64,000 nt of DNA from Flavobacterium glycines (GCF_900100165.1 NZ_FNEO01000001.1:248001-312000), one strand, 5' to 3'; counted from the stretch's first letter, positions 15,620-25,265 are shown. Numbers and translations are program-made. Notes: generated by a model not told the origin, from the sequence alone.

Positions 15620-17203
15620 ATGAAAAATACGATTTATTCATATTTTATAATACTTCCGCTAATTATTACAACACTTTCTTCGTGCAAAAATAATAGTGAC
15701 GAAAATCATCTTGCCAAAACAACACCTCAAACAGAACAATCACATTCCGATTTTGACAGTATTGCGATAGACGATTTCTTCGAAAATTACCCTTTACTAA
15801 AAAATTACCAGGCCGATGTCAAAAAACTGTACCAAAAACATGATTACAATTATGTTTGGTTTGACAAAAAAGGGATTAATGAATTTGCCAATCTTTTGTA
15901 TGACAAAATCAACAATCTGGATGAAGAAGGTCTTCAAATTAAAGTACCTTACAAAGACAAACTAGAAGAAATACGCAACAACTTAGACAAAAACCAAAAA
16001 CCAAACATAGAGACCGAACTCCTCAATTCAGCCTGGTATATGTTTTATGCCACCAATGTTTATCATGGTTTAGATTCCGAAAAATCAGCTAAAATGGAAT
16101 GGTATATTCCCAGAAAAAAACTCCCCTATATTAGTTACCTGGACTCTCTTCTAACCAATCCGTCACTTATTAATAAAGAAGAAAAAAACCTTATCAGCCA
16201 ATACTTTCTATTAAAAAAAGCACTCCAAAAATACCGTCAGATTCAAAAAGAAGGCGGCTGGAACAGCATTGCTATTGATACAGCCGTTAAAACCTATAAA
16301 ATTGGAGACAGTTCGGCAACTATTGCACAAATAAGAACAAGATTATTCACCTCAGGCGACATTCAATCTGATTCCCAAAGTCCCATTTACGACAAAGAAT
16401 TATCCAAAGGAATTTTGAACTATAAACTAAGAAGAGGAATGCTTTCCAGTAGTATTATCTCAAAATCACTTATTCAAGATTTAAACATACCCATTAGCGA
16501 ATGGATAAAAACCATCATCATCAATATGGAACGATGTCGCTGGGTTTCAAATGACATTCCAAAATCCAAAGAATTAATCGCCATCAACATTCCCTCTTTC
16601 CAACTTTCCTATTTTAAAAACCAGGAGGTAGTATTACGTTCAAAAGTAGTGGTAGGCAAAACCATGAATAAAACTGTAATTTTTAGTGCTCCAATGAAAT
16701 ATATTGTTTTTAGTCCGTATTGGAATGTCCCGAACAGTATTTTAAAAAACGAAATCCTGCCCGGTATAGCCCAAAATGAAAACTATTTAGCCGAACATGA
16801 TATGGAATGGAACGACAACAAAGTAAGACAAAGACCCGGACCGAAAAATGCATTGGGATTAATCAAATTCCTATTCCCTAATTCTAATGATATTTACCTG
16901 CACGACACCCCTTCTAAAAACCTGTTTGAAAGAGAAACCAGAGCCTTTAGCCATGGATGCATTCGCATAGCCAAACCCAAAGAATTAGCTATCGAAATCT
17001 TAAAAGACGACCCTAATTGGACTCCTGAAAAAATTGAAGAAGCCATGAATAGCGGCAAAGAAAACTGGTACAGTCTTAAAAATAAAATCCCCGTTTATAT
17101 AGGTTATTTCACTGCCTGGGTAGACAATGATGGTACAATTCATTTCTACAACGACATTTATAAAAGAGATGAATTACTAGCCAACTTATTATTCAATCCA
17201 TAA
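15620..17203 (+). CDS. YcbB-type L,D-transpeptidase lipoprotein
   Basis: This 527-residue envelope enzyme cross-links peptidoglycan through 3-3 bonds or attaches proteins to it. It starts with a signal peptide and lipobox (LSSCKNN), so it is probably a lipoprotein. An N-terminal scaffold part is followed by a peptidoglycan-binding-like region (about residues 230-290) and the YkuD catalytic domain with SHGCIRI (catalytic Cys447). The domain order resembles E. coli YcbB (LdtD). It stands alone with divergent amt and convergent hpf neighbours. Confidence 0.88.
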   Translation: MKNTIYSYFIILPLIITTLSSCKNNSDENHLAKTTPQTEQSHSDFDSIAIDDFFENYPLLKNYQADVKKLYQKHDYNYVWFDKKGINEFANLLYDKINNLDEEGLQIKVPYKDKLEEIRNNLDKNQKPNIETELLNSAWYMFYATNVYHGLDSEKSAKMEWYIPRKKLPYISYLDSLLTNPSLINKEEKNLISQYFLLKKALQKYRQIQKEGGWNSIAIDTAVKTYKIGDSSATIAQIRTRLFTSGDIQSDSQSPIYDKELSKGILNYKLRRGMLSSSIISKSLIQDLNIPISEWIKTIIINMERCRWVSNDIPKSKELIAINIPSFQLSYFKNQEVVLRSKVVVGKTMNKTVIFSAPMKYIVFSPYWNVPNSILKNEILPGIAQNENYLAEHDMEWNDNKVRQRPGPKNALGLIKFLFPNSNDIYLHDTPSKNLFERETRAFSHGCIRIAKPKELAIEILKDDPNWTPEKIEEAMNSGKENWYSLKNKIPVYIGYFTAWVDNDGTIHFYNDIYKRDELLANLLFNP

Positions 17204-17230
17204 CCATTAAATCGAGTATCTTATAAATAA

Positions 17231-17266
17231 AAAAACAGTTACTTTTTTTAATTGTAACTGTTTCTT
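17231..17266. terminator. Terminator between L,D-transpeptidase and hpf genes
   Basis: AAACAGTTAC (17233-17242) pairs with GTAACTGTTT (17254-17263) across a T-rich loop, between converging genes. Confidence 0.8.
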
Positions 17267-17288
17267 TAGATATCCTTAGAATTGTATT

Positions 17289-17603
17289 TTAATGCTCTTT
17301 TTGTTTTTCAAAAGTAGTAGTCAAAACTTTTTTTACTTTTTCCAATGCACCCCGAAATGCCTTCTCATTAGTTTCATCATGTTCGGTTACTGCCAAAGGC
17401 TGCAATTTTGCAGGACGCACCTCGATTAGGCAACGTTTATCCTTAACTCCATCTTTAGCACTGTTTTCATGCCCAAAATGCACTTCAACTCGAGTAATTT
17501 TTTCTTCAAAACGGGCCAATGCTGTTTCTAATTCATTTGCAAAATAAGCCTCTGCTCTTTGGTGCCCCTCAATATGTTTGTCAGTATTAAATTGTATTTT
17601 CAT
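17289..17603 (-). CDS. hpf: HPF/RaiA-family ribosome-associated protein (short form)
   Basis: This 104-residue protein is of the ribosome hibernation factor family, which binds the 30S decoding region and silences ribosomes in stationary phase. It shows the conserved MKIQFNTDKHI start, the beta strand IEVRPAKLQPLAV and the final helix with AFRGALEKVKKVL. The dimerisation tail of long HPF is absent, so it is a short form. The gene is alone and converges with the L,D-transpeptidase gene. Confidence 0.9.
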   Translation of the reverse strand: MKIQFNTDKHIEGHQRAEAYFANELETALARFEEKITRVEVHFGHENSAKDGVKDKRCLIEVRPAKLQPLAVTEHDETNEKAFRGALEKVKKVLTTTFEKQKEH

Positions 17604-17688
17604 AGTCTTTCGGTTAATTAATTAATACTCTCCTAAGATAATCAACCGCAAAACAAAAACCGAATGAATTAGTAAAAATTTGTGAATC

Positions 17689-19803
17689 TTATTTCTCTAA
17701 TTTTTGAATTCCCATATTAAACAATGTAAAAGCCTGAATATCGACATTTTCCTGAATGGTCGCCGCTACTGATTTTCCGGCACCGTGACCCGCTTTAACA
17801 TCAATTCTGATTAAAACAGGATTTTCACCAGATTGTTTCGCCTGCAATTCGGCGGCAAATTTAAAACTATGTGCCGGCACTACCCTGTCGTCATGGTCTC
17901 CTGTAGTAATCATCGTAGCGAGATAATGCACTCCTTTTTTCACATTATGCAAAGGCGAATAGCCTTTTAAATACTCAAACATTGCTACGCTGTCCTGAGC
18001 GGTTCCATAATCATAAGCCCAACCGGCTCCTGCTGTAAAAGTATGGTAACGCAACATATCCAGTACTCCAACAGCTGGCAAAGCTACTTTAGCCAACTCC
18101 GGACGCTGTGTCATCACGGCACCAACCAACAAACCACCATTAGAACCTCCGCGAAGAGCGAGAAAATCAGAACTGGTGTATTTTTCAGCAATTAAATATT
18201 CAGCTGCTGCTATGAAATCATCAAATACATTTTGTTTACGCAGCTGTGTTCCGGCATCGTGCCACTCTTTTCCATATTCACCACCGCCACGTAAATTAGG
18301 AACTGCAAAAACACCACCGTTTTCCATCCAGACTGCGTTAGCAATGCTAAAATTTGGCGTCAGACTAATATTAAAACCGCCATAACCATATAAAATCGTT
18401 GGATTTTTTCCATCCAGTTTTAATCCTTTTTTATGGGTAATCAGCATCGGGATTTTCGTTCCGTCTTTAGAAGTGTAAAATACCTGTTTCGATTCGTAAT
18501 CTTCCGACTTAAACTGCGCTTTCGATTTTTGATAGACTTTGGATTCTCCTGAATTGGGTTCTAATGCAAAAATGGTTGCTGGTGTGATATAATTGGTAAA
18601 CGAATAATACACTGTTTTGTCCTTTTTCTTCCCGCTAAATCCGCTGGCTGTTCCCAGTCCCGGCAACTGAATTTCTCGAATCAATTTTCCGGCATAATTG
18701 TACTGCTTTACCACCGAAACAGCATCTTTCATATAATGTGCAAAAATGTAGCCGCTACAAGTTGCCGGCTCCAAAACCTGAGTAGTTTCGGCAATTAAAT
18801 CTTTCCAGTTTTCAGGCTCAGGATTACTGACGTCCACCGTTACAATTCGTTTATTAGGCGCATTTTTATCGGTTACAATAAACAATTTTGTTCCCTCATT
18901 ATCAATAACTGTATTGTCGTTATCGAAATTACCAACAACAGTCACAATAGGACTTTGCGGTTTTGTCAAATCCTGAATGTACAATTCATTCCCATAAGTC
19001 GAAGTCGCTGCCGTGATGATTAAATAACGGTCGTCTTCGGTCACACTTCCACCTACATAGCGGCGTTTTTGGTCTTCGCCAAAAATTACTTTATCCTCTT
19101 TTTGAGCTGTTCCCAGTTTGTGGAAATACAATTTATGTTGATCGGTTTTAGCCGATAGCTCACTCCCTTTTGGTTTTTCATAACTCGAATAGTAGAAACC
19201 CTCATTTCCTTTCCACGATAAACCGCTGAATTTCACATCCACCAAAGTATCTCCTATAATCTGCTTCGTCAAAGCATCCATAACAATTACTTTTCTCCAG
19301 TCGCTACCGCCTTCAGAAATCGAATAAGCAACTTTTGAACCGTCTTTAGAAAAAGCCAATTCGCCCAAAGAAGTCGTTCCTTCTTTCGAAAAAGTATTCG
19401 GATCGAGAAAAATAGTTTCTTTATTTTCTTTATCTTTTCGATACAAAACCGATTGGTTTTGCAAACCGTCATTTTTGAAATAATAAATAAAATCTCCTTC
19501 AGTAAAAGGCGCTCCTATTTTTTCATAATTCCAGAGTTTTTCCAGTCTTACTTTCAGCTGATTCCTGAACGGAATTTGGTTCAAATAGGCATTGGTTACT
19601 TTATTTTGGGCAATCACCCAAGCCTCGGTTTCAGCCGAACGGTCGTCTTCAAGCCAACGATAGGGATCATTTACTTTTGTACCAAAATAATCATCAACCG
19701 TTGCATCTTTTCTGGTTTCCGGATAATGAATAGATTTTGAAGTCTGGGCAAATGATGTCATTACTGAAATGATAATTGTAGTTATTAAAATTGATTTTCG
19801 CAT
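17689..19803 (-). CDS. Prolyl oligopeptidase family serine peptidase (S9A), secreted
   Basis: This is a periplasmic or secreted endopeptidase that cuts after proline in short peptides. I start it at MRKSILI, eight codons inside the longest frame, because a signal peptide (ending SFAQ) follows directly, giving 704 residues. An N-terminal seven-bladed propeller is followed by the alpha/beta hydrolase domain, with the catalytic Ser in RGGSNGG (about 554), Asp in HDDRV (about 639) and His in AGHGAGK (about 673). [10 protein letters not shown] near the N-terminus is typical of the family. The gene seems monocistronic. Confidence 0.93.
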   Translation of the reverse strand: MRKSILITTIIISVMTSFAQTSKSIHYPETRKDATVDDYFGTKVNDPYRWLEDDRSAETEAWVIAQNKVTNAYLNQIPFRNQLKVRLEKLWNYEKIGAPFTEGDFIYYFKNDGLQNQSVLYRKDKENKETIFLDPNTFSKEGTTSLGELAFSKDGSKVAYSISEGGSDWRKVIVMDALTKQIIGDTLVDVKFSGLSWKGNEGFYYSSYEKPKGSELSAKTDQHKLYFHKLGTAQKEDKVIFGEDQKRRYVGGSVTEDDRYLIITAATSTYGNELYIQDLTKPQSPIVTVVGNFDNDNTVIDNEGTKLFIVTDKNAPNKRIVTVDVSNPEPENWKDLIAETTQVLEPATCSGYIFAHYMKDAVSVVKQYNYAGKLIREIQLPGLGTASGFSGKKKDKTVYYSFTNYITPATIFALEPNSGESKVYQKSKAQFKSEDYESKQVFYTSKDGTKIPMLITHKKGLKLDGKNPTILYGYGGFNISLTPNFSIANAVWMENGGVFAVPNLRGGGEYGKEWHDAGTQLRKQNVFDDFIAAAEYLIAEKYTSSDFLALRGGSNGGLLVGAVMTQRPELAKVALPAVGVLDMLRYHTFTAGAGWAYDYGTAQDSVAMFEYLKGYSPLHNVKKGVHYLATMITTGDHDDRVVPAHSFKFAAELQAKQSGENPVLIRIDVKAGHGAGKSVAATIQENVDIQAFTLFNMGIQKLEK

Positions 19804-19877
19804 AGTTAAGTTACTATTAATCCACACAAAAATAGGGATTCAAAATTTCAAAACTTTCACTAATACTTAAAATTATA

Positions 19878-19942
19878 AAACCATTAAGATATTTAAAAAA
19901 ATTAAGTTCCAAACTTAACTCTCTTAAATATCTTAATGGTTT
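19878..19942. repeat. Dispersed inverted repeat, copy A
   Basis: AAACCATTAAGATATTTAA (19878-19896) is the exact reverse complement of TTAAATATCTTAATGGTTT (19924-19942). An inner TTAAGTT/AACTTAA stem fills the loop. It shares the CCATTAAG...CTTAATGG ends with copies at 22.4, 29.9 and 34.1 kb. Confidence 0.8.
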
Positions 19943-19953
19943 AAATACTTTTC

Positions 19954-20034
19954 AACCACAAAGTTCACAAAGTAGGCGCGAAGCACACAAAGCTTTGTAT
20001 TCTTTGCGTTAAACCTTATTTTCTTTGCGGTTAA
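19954..20034. repeat. CACAAAG/CTTTG-type intergenic repeat
   Basis: AACCACAAAGTTCACAAAG is followed by ACACAAAG, then CTTTGTATTCTTTGCG and TTTTCTTTGCGGTT. The opposed CACAAAG and CTTTGCG units could form a long imperfect hairpin. Elements of this type are widespread between genes in many bacteria (general recollection). It abuts the end of the TonB receptor gene. Confidence 0.65.
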
Positions 20035-20041
20035 AGACGTA

Positions 20042-22249
20042 TTATAAATTAAAATTCACACCCAAAACAATGTTTCTTCCAATATTAGGAATACCATCAT
20101 TTTTTAATCTCGAAAGATGGGCGATGTATTTTTTATCGAATAAATTGTTACCGTTCAAATTAACATTGAATGCGGTTTTACCCCATTTTACTTTTCCGCC
20201 AAAACCAAGATTTACCAAAGTATAACCGTTAGAACTGGTTTCAAAACCGCTCACTTTATCCTGATCCAAAGTCGTTGTTACATTCAAAGAAGCAAATCCA
20301 TTGGTAAGCCAATTTTTAATTTTGAATTCGGTTCTTAATGTATTATTCCAATTGTTAGCAGGAATTAAAGGCAGATAATCTCCGTTTTGTTTTTTTCCTG
20401 TTACGGTTTCAAAACTGGTTTCGTAATGCAACCAATCCAACGGATGCGGATGAAGATGCAAACCAACTTCGCCACCATACAATTTGGCATTATTCTGAAC
20501 ATAATCAAAAACATCATTATTTTCCAACTGAGTTCCGTTAGGCGCCGTGTAAATGTAATTGTTGATATGATTGTAAAAACCATTGACAAAAAACTCAAAA
20601 TGCGTGTTTCCGTATTCAAAATTCACATCGGTTTGCAGGTTTTGCTCCGTTTTTAAATTGCTGTTTCCTACTTCGTAACGATTGGTTCCTTCGTGAACAC
20701 CATTCGAACTCAACTCAGCCAAATTTGGCGCTCTAAAACCTGTAGCCACATTCAATCGCATCGTTAAATTATCCATCAGATTGGTTTTGTAACCCAAAGA
20801 AGCATTAAAACTGTCGAAAGATTTATCGATAGCGTCAAAAGAACCTTCTTCACCTAAAATACCATGAGCTACAGTGGTTATTTTTCGATTATCAAAACGC
20901 AATCCTCCCTGAATTACATTGGATTTCCATTCGTAATTTGCAGTTCCAAATACCCCAAAATCATTCGTTGTTGCATCAGGAATCAAATATTCTTCTCCAA
21001 AATTAGTATTGGTTTGGTGCATTCCCTGAATTCCTATTATCGATTCCAGATTTCCAATTTTTGGCAAATAGTATTTTGCATCATAATTGAAAGTTTTCAA
21101 TTTCATTCGCAGGCTGGGATTGTTACTGTCTTCAAATTCGCTTCGGTCATTGGCAATATATCCCAAATCGACATCCAGTTTGGAATTCTTTAAATAAATT
21201 ACCGAATTCCAACTCAACAAATGATTATCAACTCCCTGCCGCGGGAAAATGGTATTCTTACTTTTCGATTGTTCAGCTATGCCTTCTTCGGGAATTCCCA
21301 AATCCAGTTTATTGAAATTGTATCGCAAAACCGTAGAAAAAGCAGCATTGCTATAGCCAATTCCTGTTTTGAAATCGGTTTCATTGTAACGGCTGTTGGT
21401 CACTCTGTCGCCTCCCGAAATCTGATAATCCGAATGGGTGTTGTAACTTCCGCGAGCCAGGAATTTCCAGTTTTCAGTTGAGGTTTTTATGCCCAAACTC
21501 GAATTACTTCCTAATGTATTCGAGAATAATTTTTGGTCAAAATCAGCCTTAAAAGTATGGGCTTCGGCAAATTTTTCAGGATTGAAATACAAAACACCCC
21601 CCAAAGCATCCGAGCCATACAGCAAAGAAGCAGGACCTTTGATTACCTCAACACTTTCCACTCCGGCACCATTTAGTCCCAAACCATGTTCGTCGCCAAA
21701 CTGCTGATTTTCTACCCTAACGCCCTGCGAATAAACCAAAACACGATTCCCGCTCAAACCACGAATAACCGGTTTCCCTATCGATGTTCCGGTAGCAACC
21801 TGAGCAACTCCGGGAATTGTAGCCAATCCTTCTATCAAAGTTGACGTTCCTTTTTTCTCTAAATCACGCATGGTTGCGTGCTCCACTTTCATTACGTTTT
21901 GAGACTGAATTTTGTTGAAAGCGGTAGAAACAATCACCTCATCCATATGAAAAGTGGTTGCTTCCAACTGGACATTTAACGTATTTTCTTTTTGCAATTT
22001 AGCTATTAGCTGATTTTGTGTAGCGTAGCCTACATATTGAAAACTGATTTTCAAAACTCCGTTTGGGAGATTTTTTAAAAGATATTTTCCATTGGCATCC
22101 GTAATGGTTCCCTTATGCAATTCCGGAACATAAACCGAAACACCAACAAGCGGCTGCTTAATACTATCTGTAACAATTCCTGAAACCACATTTTGAGCCT
22201 GTAGCATAGCCGAAAACCCCATAAACAGGGCAATTATATATTTTTTCAT
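20042..22249 (-). CDS. TonB-dependent outer-membrane receptor, probably for a metal or metallophore
   Basis: This 735-residue receptor has a signal peptide (ending LQAQ), an N-terminal carboxypeptidase-regulatory-like domain (about residues 20-105), a plug (residues about 120-230 with LIEGLATIPGVA and KPVIRGLSGNRV) and a 22-strand-type barrel ending in an aromatic/hydrophobic strand (GVNFNL). It lacks a SusD partner, so it is not a glycan importer of the SusC kind. A GLHLHPHPLDW segment near residue 600 and the His/Cys-rich gene upstream suggest a metal substrate. That is inference. Citrate-, haem- or siderophore-type substrates are not excluded. Confidence 0.87.
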   Translation of the reverse strand: MKKYIIALFMGFSAMLQAQNVVSGIVTDSIKQPLVGVSVYVPELHKGTITDANGKYLLKNLPNGVLKISFQYVGYATQNQLIAKLQKENTLNVQLEATTFHMDEVIVSTAFNKIQSQNVMKVEHATMRDLEKKGTSTLIEGLATIPGVAQVATGTSIGKPVIRGLSGNRVLVYSQGVRVENQQFGDEHGLGLNGAGVESVEVIKGPASLLYGSDALGGVLYFNPEKFAEAHTFKADFDQKLFSNTLGSNSSLGIKTSTENWKFLARGSYNTHSDYQISGGDRVTNSRYNETDFKTGIGYSNAAFSTVLRYNFNKLDLGIPEEGIAEQSKSKNTIFPRQGVDNHLLSWNSVIYLKNSKLDVDLGYIANDRSEFEDSNNPSLRMKLKTFNYDAKYYLPKIGNLESIIGIQGMHQTNTNFGEEYLIPDATTNDFGVFGTANYEWKSNVIQGGLRFDNRKITTVAHGILGEEGSFDAIDKSFDSFNASLGYKTNLMDNLTMRLNVATGFRAPNLAELSSNGVHEGTNRYEVGNSNLKTEQNLQTDVNFEYGNTHFEFFVNGFYNHINNYIYTAPNGTQLENNDVFDYVQNNAKLYGGEVGLHLHPHPLDWLHYETSFETVTGKKQNGDYLPLIPANNWNNTLRTEFKIKNWLTNGFASLNVTTTLDQDKVSGFETSSNGYTLVNLGFGGKVKWGKTAFNVNLNGNNLFDKKYIAHLSRLKNDGIPNIGRNIVLGVNFNL

Positions 22250-22389
22250 TGAAAATGATTGTATTGTTTATTTTCTCATAGTCAAAATGAGAAATTATGA
22301 ATTAGAATAAACTCACTTAACAAAAACTGTTAGTGAACTAAAAAAATCATCGTTTACCATTTAAGCGGTTCTGTTTGATTATTTTTCAA

Positions 22390-22441
22390 ACCATTAAGAA
22401 ATTAAGCTTATTAAGCTTCATTTTCTTAATCTCTTAATGGT
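22390..22441. repeat. Dispersed inverted repeat, copy B
   Basis: ACCATTAAGAAATTAAG (22390-22406) pairs with CTTAATCTCTTAATGGT (22425-22441) with one mismatch. An inner TTAAGC/GCTTAA palindrome lies between. It sits between the His/Cys-rich gene and the TonB receptor gene, which read the same way. Confidence 0.8.
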
Positions 22442-22478
22442 AAAAAATGTTTAAGATAACCTTAAAAGTAAAACGGTA

Positions 22479-22829
22479 TTAAACAATACAGGCAGGAGGT
22501 CCGCGATGGGCATACAAACTCCCCGGGAAGGAAAGAATTTCTTTTTGATTGGTAACGAAAAAAGGAATCGCCCTGAAATCAGAAAAGAAATGATAACTTA
22601 TAAATTTAGGATACAAACAACTCCCAAAGGCAAACTGACAAATGGCACAATGCTCAATTGTTTTGTGCTGATGGGTGAGTTCTGACTTATTCTTTGTAGT
22701 GTCGTGGTAGCAGATTTTATGAGAAAGCTGCTTTTCCAGATGCTCATAACTATGAAAAGACTGGAACAGTATCGAGAACAATACCGCCGCTGCCAAAGTA
22801 AAACTAAATATCAGCTGTTTTCTTTTCAT
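22479..22829 (-). CDS. Small His/Cys-rich membrane-anchored protein
   Basis: This is a protein of about 116 residues with one N-terminal hydrophobic segment (signal peptide or anchor; LIFSFTLAAAVLFSILF). It then has many His and Cys residues (SFHSYEH, HKICYHDT, HQHKTIEHCAICQF, GSC) and a C-terminal HRGPPACIV. The RGPPA-like end recalls DUF2946-type proteins, which occur beside TonB receptors for metals. It probably binds a metal in the periplasm and is likely expressed with the TonB receptor downstream. Function is inferred only. The start could also be three codons upstream. Confidence 0.6.
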   Translation of the reverse strand: MKRKQLIFSFTLAAAVLFSILFQSFHSYEHLEKQLSHKICYHDTTKNKSELTHQHKTIEHCAICQFAFGSCLYPKFISYHFFSDFRAIPFFVTNQKEILSFPGSLYAHRGPPACIV

Positions 22830-22956
22830 CATGGGCAAAGGTAAGCTGTGGGATTAAGAAATACAAGATGAGCTGATTTTGATTTTTTCACAAAAGCTTA
22901 TTTTAATAATTTATAAGAATATTTTTATATATTTGAAAAACTTAAATAAATCAAGC

Positions 22957-22996
22957 CGACAATACAAAAAACGCATTACGTTTTTTTGTATTGTCG
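22957..22996. repeat. Strong 17-bp hairpin in a divergent intergenic region
   Basis: CGACAATACAAAAAACG (22957-22973) pairs with CGTTTTTTTGTATTGTCG (22979-22996), with one extra T and a five-base loop. It resembles a terminator but lies between the starts of two divergent genes, so neither known gene ends here. Confidence 0.75.
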
Positions 22997-23090
22997 AAAT
23001 TAAAAAACTAAAAATCAACAAATTAAATACATTTCAACTTTTAGAGTTGTATATTTTTAAGAATTACCTTGTATATACCCAAACGTGACA

Positions 23091-24062
23091 ATGGACTTAC
23101 TCACACTTTTTTGCAATTATCATCCTAATTTTATGGAAAGATTAAATTCGTTTTCTGAACTAAATAAAGAAAGACTTTTAAAGAAATTAAAAAGTGCTAA
23201 AAATAAAGAAGCATTTCGTTCAACGATTTCGGAAATTAGATTTGGGGAATTTTTTCAAAAGTTAAACTTTGAAATTGAATATGATAAGAAGTTTAACAAT
23301 CAAACTCCAGATTGGACTTTAAATTATTCTTCATTTCCAATAATCTGCGATGTTTATCGTTTAGGCAAAAGCAGTAAAGACCAAAAGAAATCGGACTTTG
23401 AAAACTTATTAAGAGAACAACTTGAAGAGATTCCTTCAAACCTCATATTAAAAATCAAAATCGATGACAGTTATAGTAATTATGAAGAAATACGAATTGA
23501 TTCAATAAAAAAGCAAACAGAAAGATGGTTAGAGAATAAACCACGTATTAATGATAGATTAAAACTTGATTATGGAATTCGTTTTAAAGTAATTGCAATA
23601 AGCGGAAAGTCAGAGTTTCTTTCATTCATCTCTTCGGGTACAATTGACTACAAAATTGGTAAAATTCAGCAAGAAGAAAATCATCGTCCAAATGAAATAA
23701 CAAAAAAACTAAATAAGTATAATGGTATTATAACCACTAAAAAGCTTCCATTTTTTCTATGCGTTGATATTGATTTTGAAAGTGGATTTCATCATAAAGA
23801 ATTCGAAGAATATTTTTTAGGCTCAAAAACAAATTTTATAGATTTTGACCCAAATAAAAGAATTTCAACAGAGATTGGAATTCTTGGAAGCGAATGGACA
23901 AAATTGGGTAAATTCTATGAAAACATACAAATTAGTGGAATAATTACTTGTTCAAATAATGATTTTAGAGTTCTCTTAAATCCAATATGCAAACAATTGA
24001 TTTATGAAAACCAACACAACGAATATCTAACTGAACTAAGAAAGTATGGTTACGTCAGATAA
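23091..24062 (+). CDS. Orphan protein, possible PD-(D/E)XK-like nuclease fold
   Basis: This 323-residue protein is not one I recognise. It has no signal peptide or membrane segment. An early EIRFGEFFQKLNF helix is followed by TPDWTL, then about ten residues on by PIICDVYRL. That order (Glu, PD, D-x-x) resembles the core of PD-(D/E)XK nucleases, with Tyr in place of the last Lys. The rest is Lys/Glu/Asn-rich with no clear motif. A GTG codon six bases earlier could also start it. It stands alone between a hairpin and a degenerate GC-richer repeat, and its composition is more AT-rich than its neighbours, which suggests recent acquisition. Confidence 0.6.
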   Translation: MDLLTLFCNYHPNFMERLNSFSELNKERLLKKLKSAKNKEAFRSTISEIRFGEFFQKLNFEIEYDKKFNNQTPDWTLNYSSFPIICDVYRLGKSSKDQKKSDFENLLREQLEEIPSNLILKIKIDDSYSNYEEIRIDSIKKQTERWLENKPRINDRLKLDYGIRFKVIAISGKSEFLSFISSGTIDYKIGKIQQEENHRPNEITKKLNKYNGIITTKKLPFFLCVDIDFESGFHHKEFEEYFLGSKTNFIDFDPNKRISTEIGILGSEWTKLGKFYENIQISGIITCSNNDFRVLLNPICKQLIYENQHNEYLTELRKYGYVR

Positions 24063-24065
24063 CAG

Positions 24066-24190
24066 CGGTTTCGTGCCCAAGCTAGCGCGAGCATCTTGCT
24101 CGTGCCCATTCCAAATATTTTTTATATTTTTTTCATGCCCAGCAAGATGAGATTGCTTCGCTGCGCTCGCTATGACAAGATTGCGCTCAG
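24066..24190. repeat. Degenerate GC-richer repeat patch
   Basis: This stretch contains CGAGCATCTTGCTCG (a perfect stem with a three-base loop, 24088-24102), two GTGCCC copies, and then AGCAAGATGAGATTGCTTCG and GCTGCGCTCGC. It is notably richer in G and C than its surroundings and lies just after the orphan gene. Confidence 0.5.
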
Positions 24191-24218
24191 TTTCTTCAAT
24201 AAACTTAAATTTAATCCA

Positions 24219-24251
24219 TAAAAAAAGCTTCTCAATCGAGAAGCTTTTCTG
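24219..24251. terminator. Terminator after asd
   Basis: AAAAAGCTTCTC (24222-24233) pairs with GAGAAGCTTTT (24238-24248) around a four-base loop. A and T runs on both sides allow use by asd and by the gene on the other strand. Confidence 0.85.
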
Positions 24252-24269
24252 TTTATAGTAATTTAGTAA

Positions 24270-25265
24270 TTACACTAAGTTGTTTGCTACTAAATATTCA
24301 GCAATTTGAATTGTGTTTGTAGCAGCACCTTTTCTTAGGTTATCGGCAACAATCCACATGTTTAAAGTATTAGCTTGCGACTCGTCTCTTCTTAAACGAC
24401 CAACAAATACTTCGTTTTTACCTTGAGCGAATAATGGCATTGGGTATTCAAACTCTTTTAAGTTATCCTGAACCACAACTCCGTCAGTGTTTTCTAAAAT
24501 GCTTCTTACTTCGTTGATATCAAAATCATTTGAAAATTCCACATTTACTGCCTCAGAGTGACCTCCTACAATTGGCACACGAACCGCAGTAGCCGTAACT
24601 TTAACAGAATCATCACTTAAGATTTTCTTAGTTTCTTTAACTAATTTCATCTCTTCTTTAGTGTATCCGTTGTCTTCAAAAACATCACATTGAGGAATCG
24701 CATTTCGGTGAATTTGGTATTTATAAGCCATTTCTCCGTCAATTCCTGCATATTCGTTTTCTAATTGTTTCACCGCTTTCACACCTGTTCCAGTGATAGA
24801 TTGGTAAGTAGAAACAATTACACGTTTGATGTTGTATTTTTTATGTAAAGGTGCCAAAGCCAATACCATTTGAATAGTCGAACAGTTTGGATTAGCAATG
24901 ATTTTGTCTTCTTTTGTTAATTGGTCAGCATTGATTTCAGGAACAATTAATTTTTTTGTTGGATCCATTCTCCAAGCCGAAGAGTTATCTACTACAGTTG
25001 TACCTACTTCAGCAAATTTTGGAGCCCACTCTAATGAAGTTCCTCCACCAGCAGAGAATAAAGCAATTTCAGGTTTCATCTCTACAGCAGTAGCTAATCC
25101 AACTACTTTGTATGTTTTTCCTTGAAATTCCATTTCTTTTCCTACTGAACGCTCAGAAGCTACAAGGATTAATTCGTCATTAGCTTTAACAAAGTTTCTT
25201 TCTGCCAAAACCTGTAACATTACTTCTCCAACCATCCCGGTTGCACCCACAACTGCTATTTTCAT
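24270..25265 (-). CDS. asd: Aspartate-semialdehyde dehydrogenase
   Basis: This enzyme reduces aspartyl phosphate to aspartate semialdehyde on the path to lysine, diaminopimelate, threonine and methionine. The 331 residues show the NADP-binding GATGMVGEVML at the N-terminus, catalytic Cys128 in NPNCSTIQ and the GGHSEAVNVEF segment with the catalytic His. The minus strand reads TACTTTTG (25307-25314) 42 bp upstream, a possible -7 box. mscL lies 168 bp upstream on the same strand and has its own terminator. Confidence 0.96.
   Translation of the reverse strand: MKIAVVGATGMVGEVMLQVLAERNFVKANDELILVASERSVGKEMEFQGKTYKVVGLATAVEMKPEIALFSAGGGTSLEWAPKFAEVGTTVVDNSSAWRMDPTKKLIVPEINADQLTKEDKIIANPNCSTIQMVLALAPLHKKYNIKRVIVSTYQSITGTGVKAVKQLENEYAGIDGEMAYKYQIHRNAIPQCDVFEDNGYTKEEMKLVKETKKILSDDSVKVTATAVRVPIVGGHSEAVNVEFSNDFDINEVRSILENTDGVVVQDNLKEFEYPMPLFAQGKNEVFVGRLRRDESQANTLNMWIVADNLRKGAATNTIQIAEYLVANNLV

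Noticed and set aside
20042..22249. TonB receptor as a SusC-type glycan importer
   Set aside because: It has no SusD neighbour, is too short for SusC (735 against about 1000 residues) and is far from the carbohydrate region.
22879..23088. Small plus-strand reading frame before the orphan gene
   Set aside because: It is low-complexity AT-rich sequence that runs through the hairpin at 22957-22996. No homology or signal peptide is apparent.
24088..24190. Short GC-rich palindromes resembling a CRISPR repeat or integron site
   Set aside because: There is no regular repeat-spacer spacing and no cas or integrase gene. The units are too irregular.
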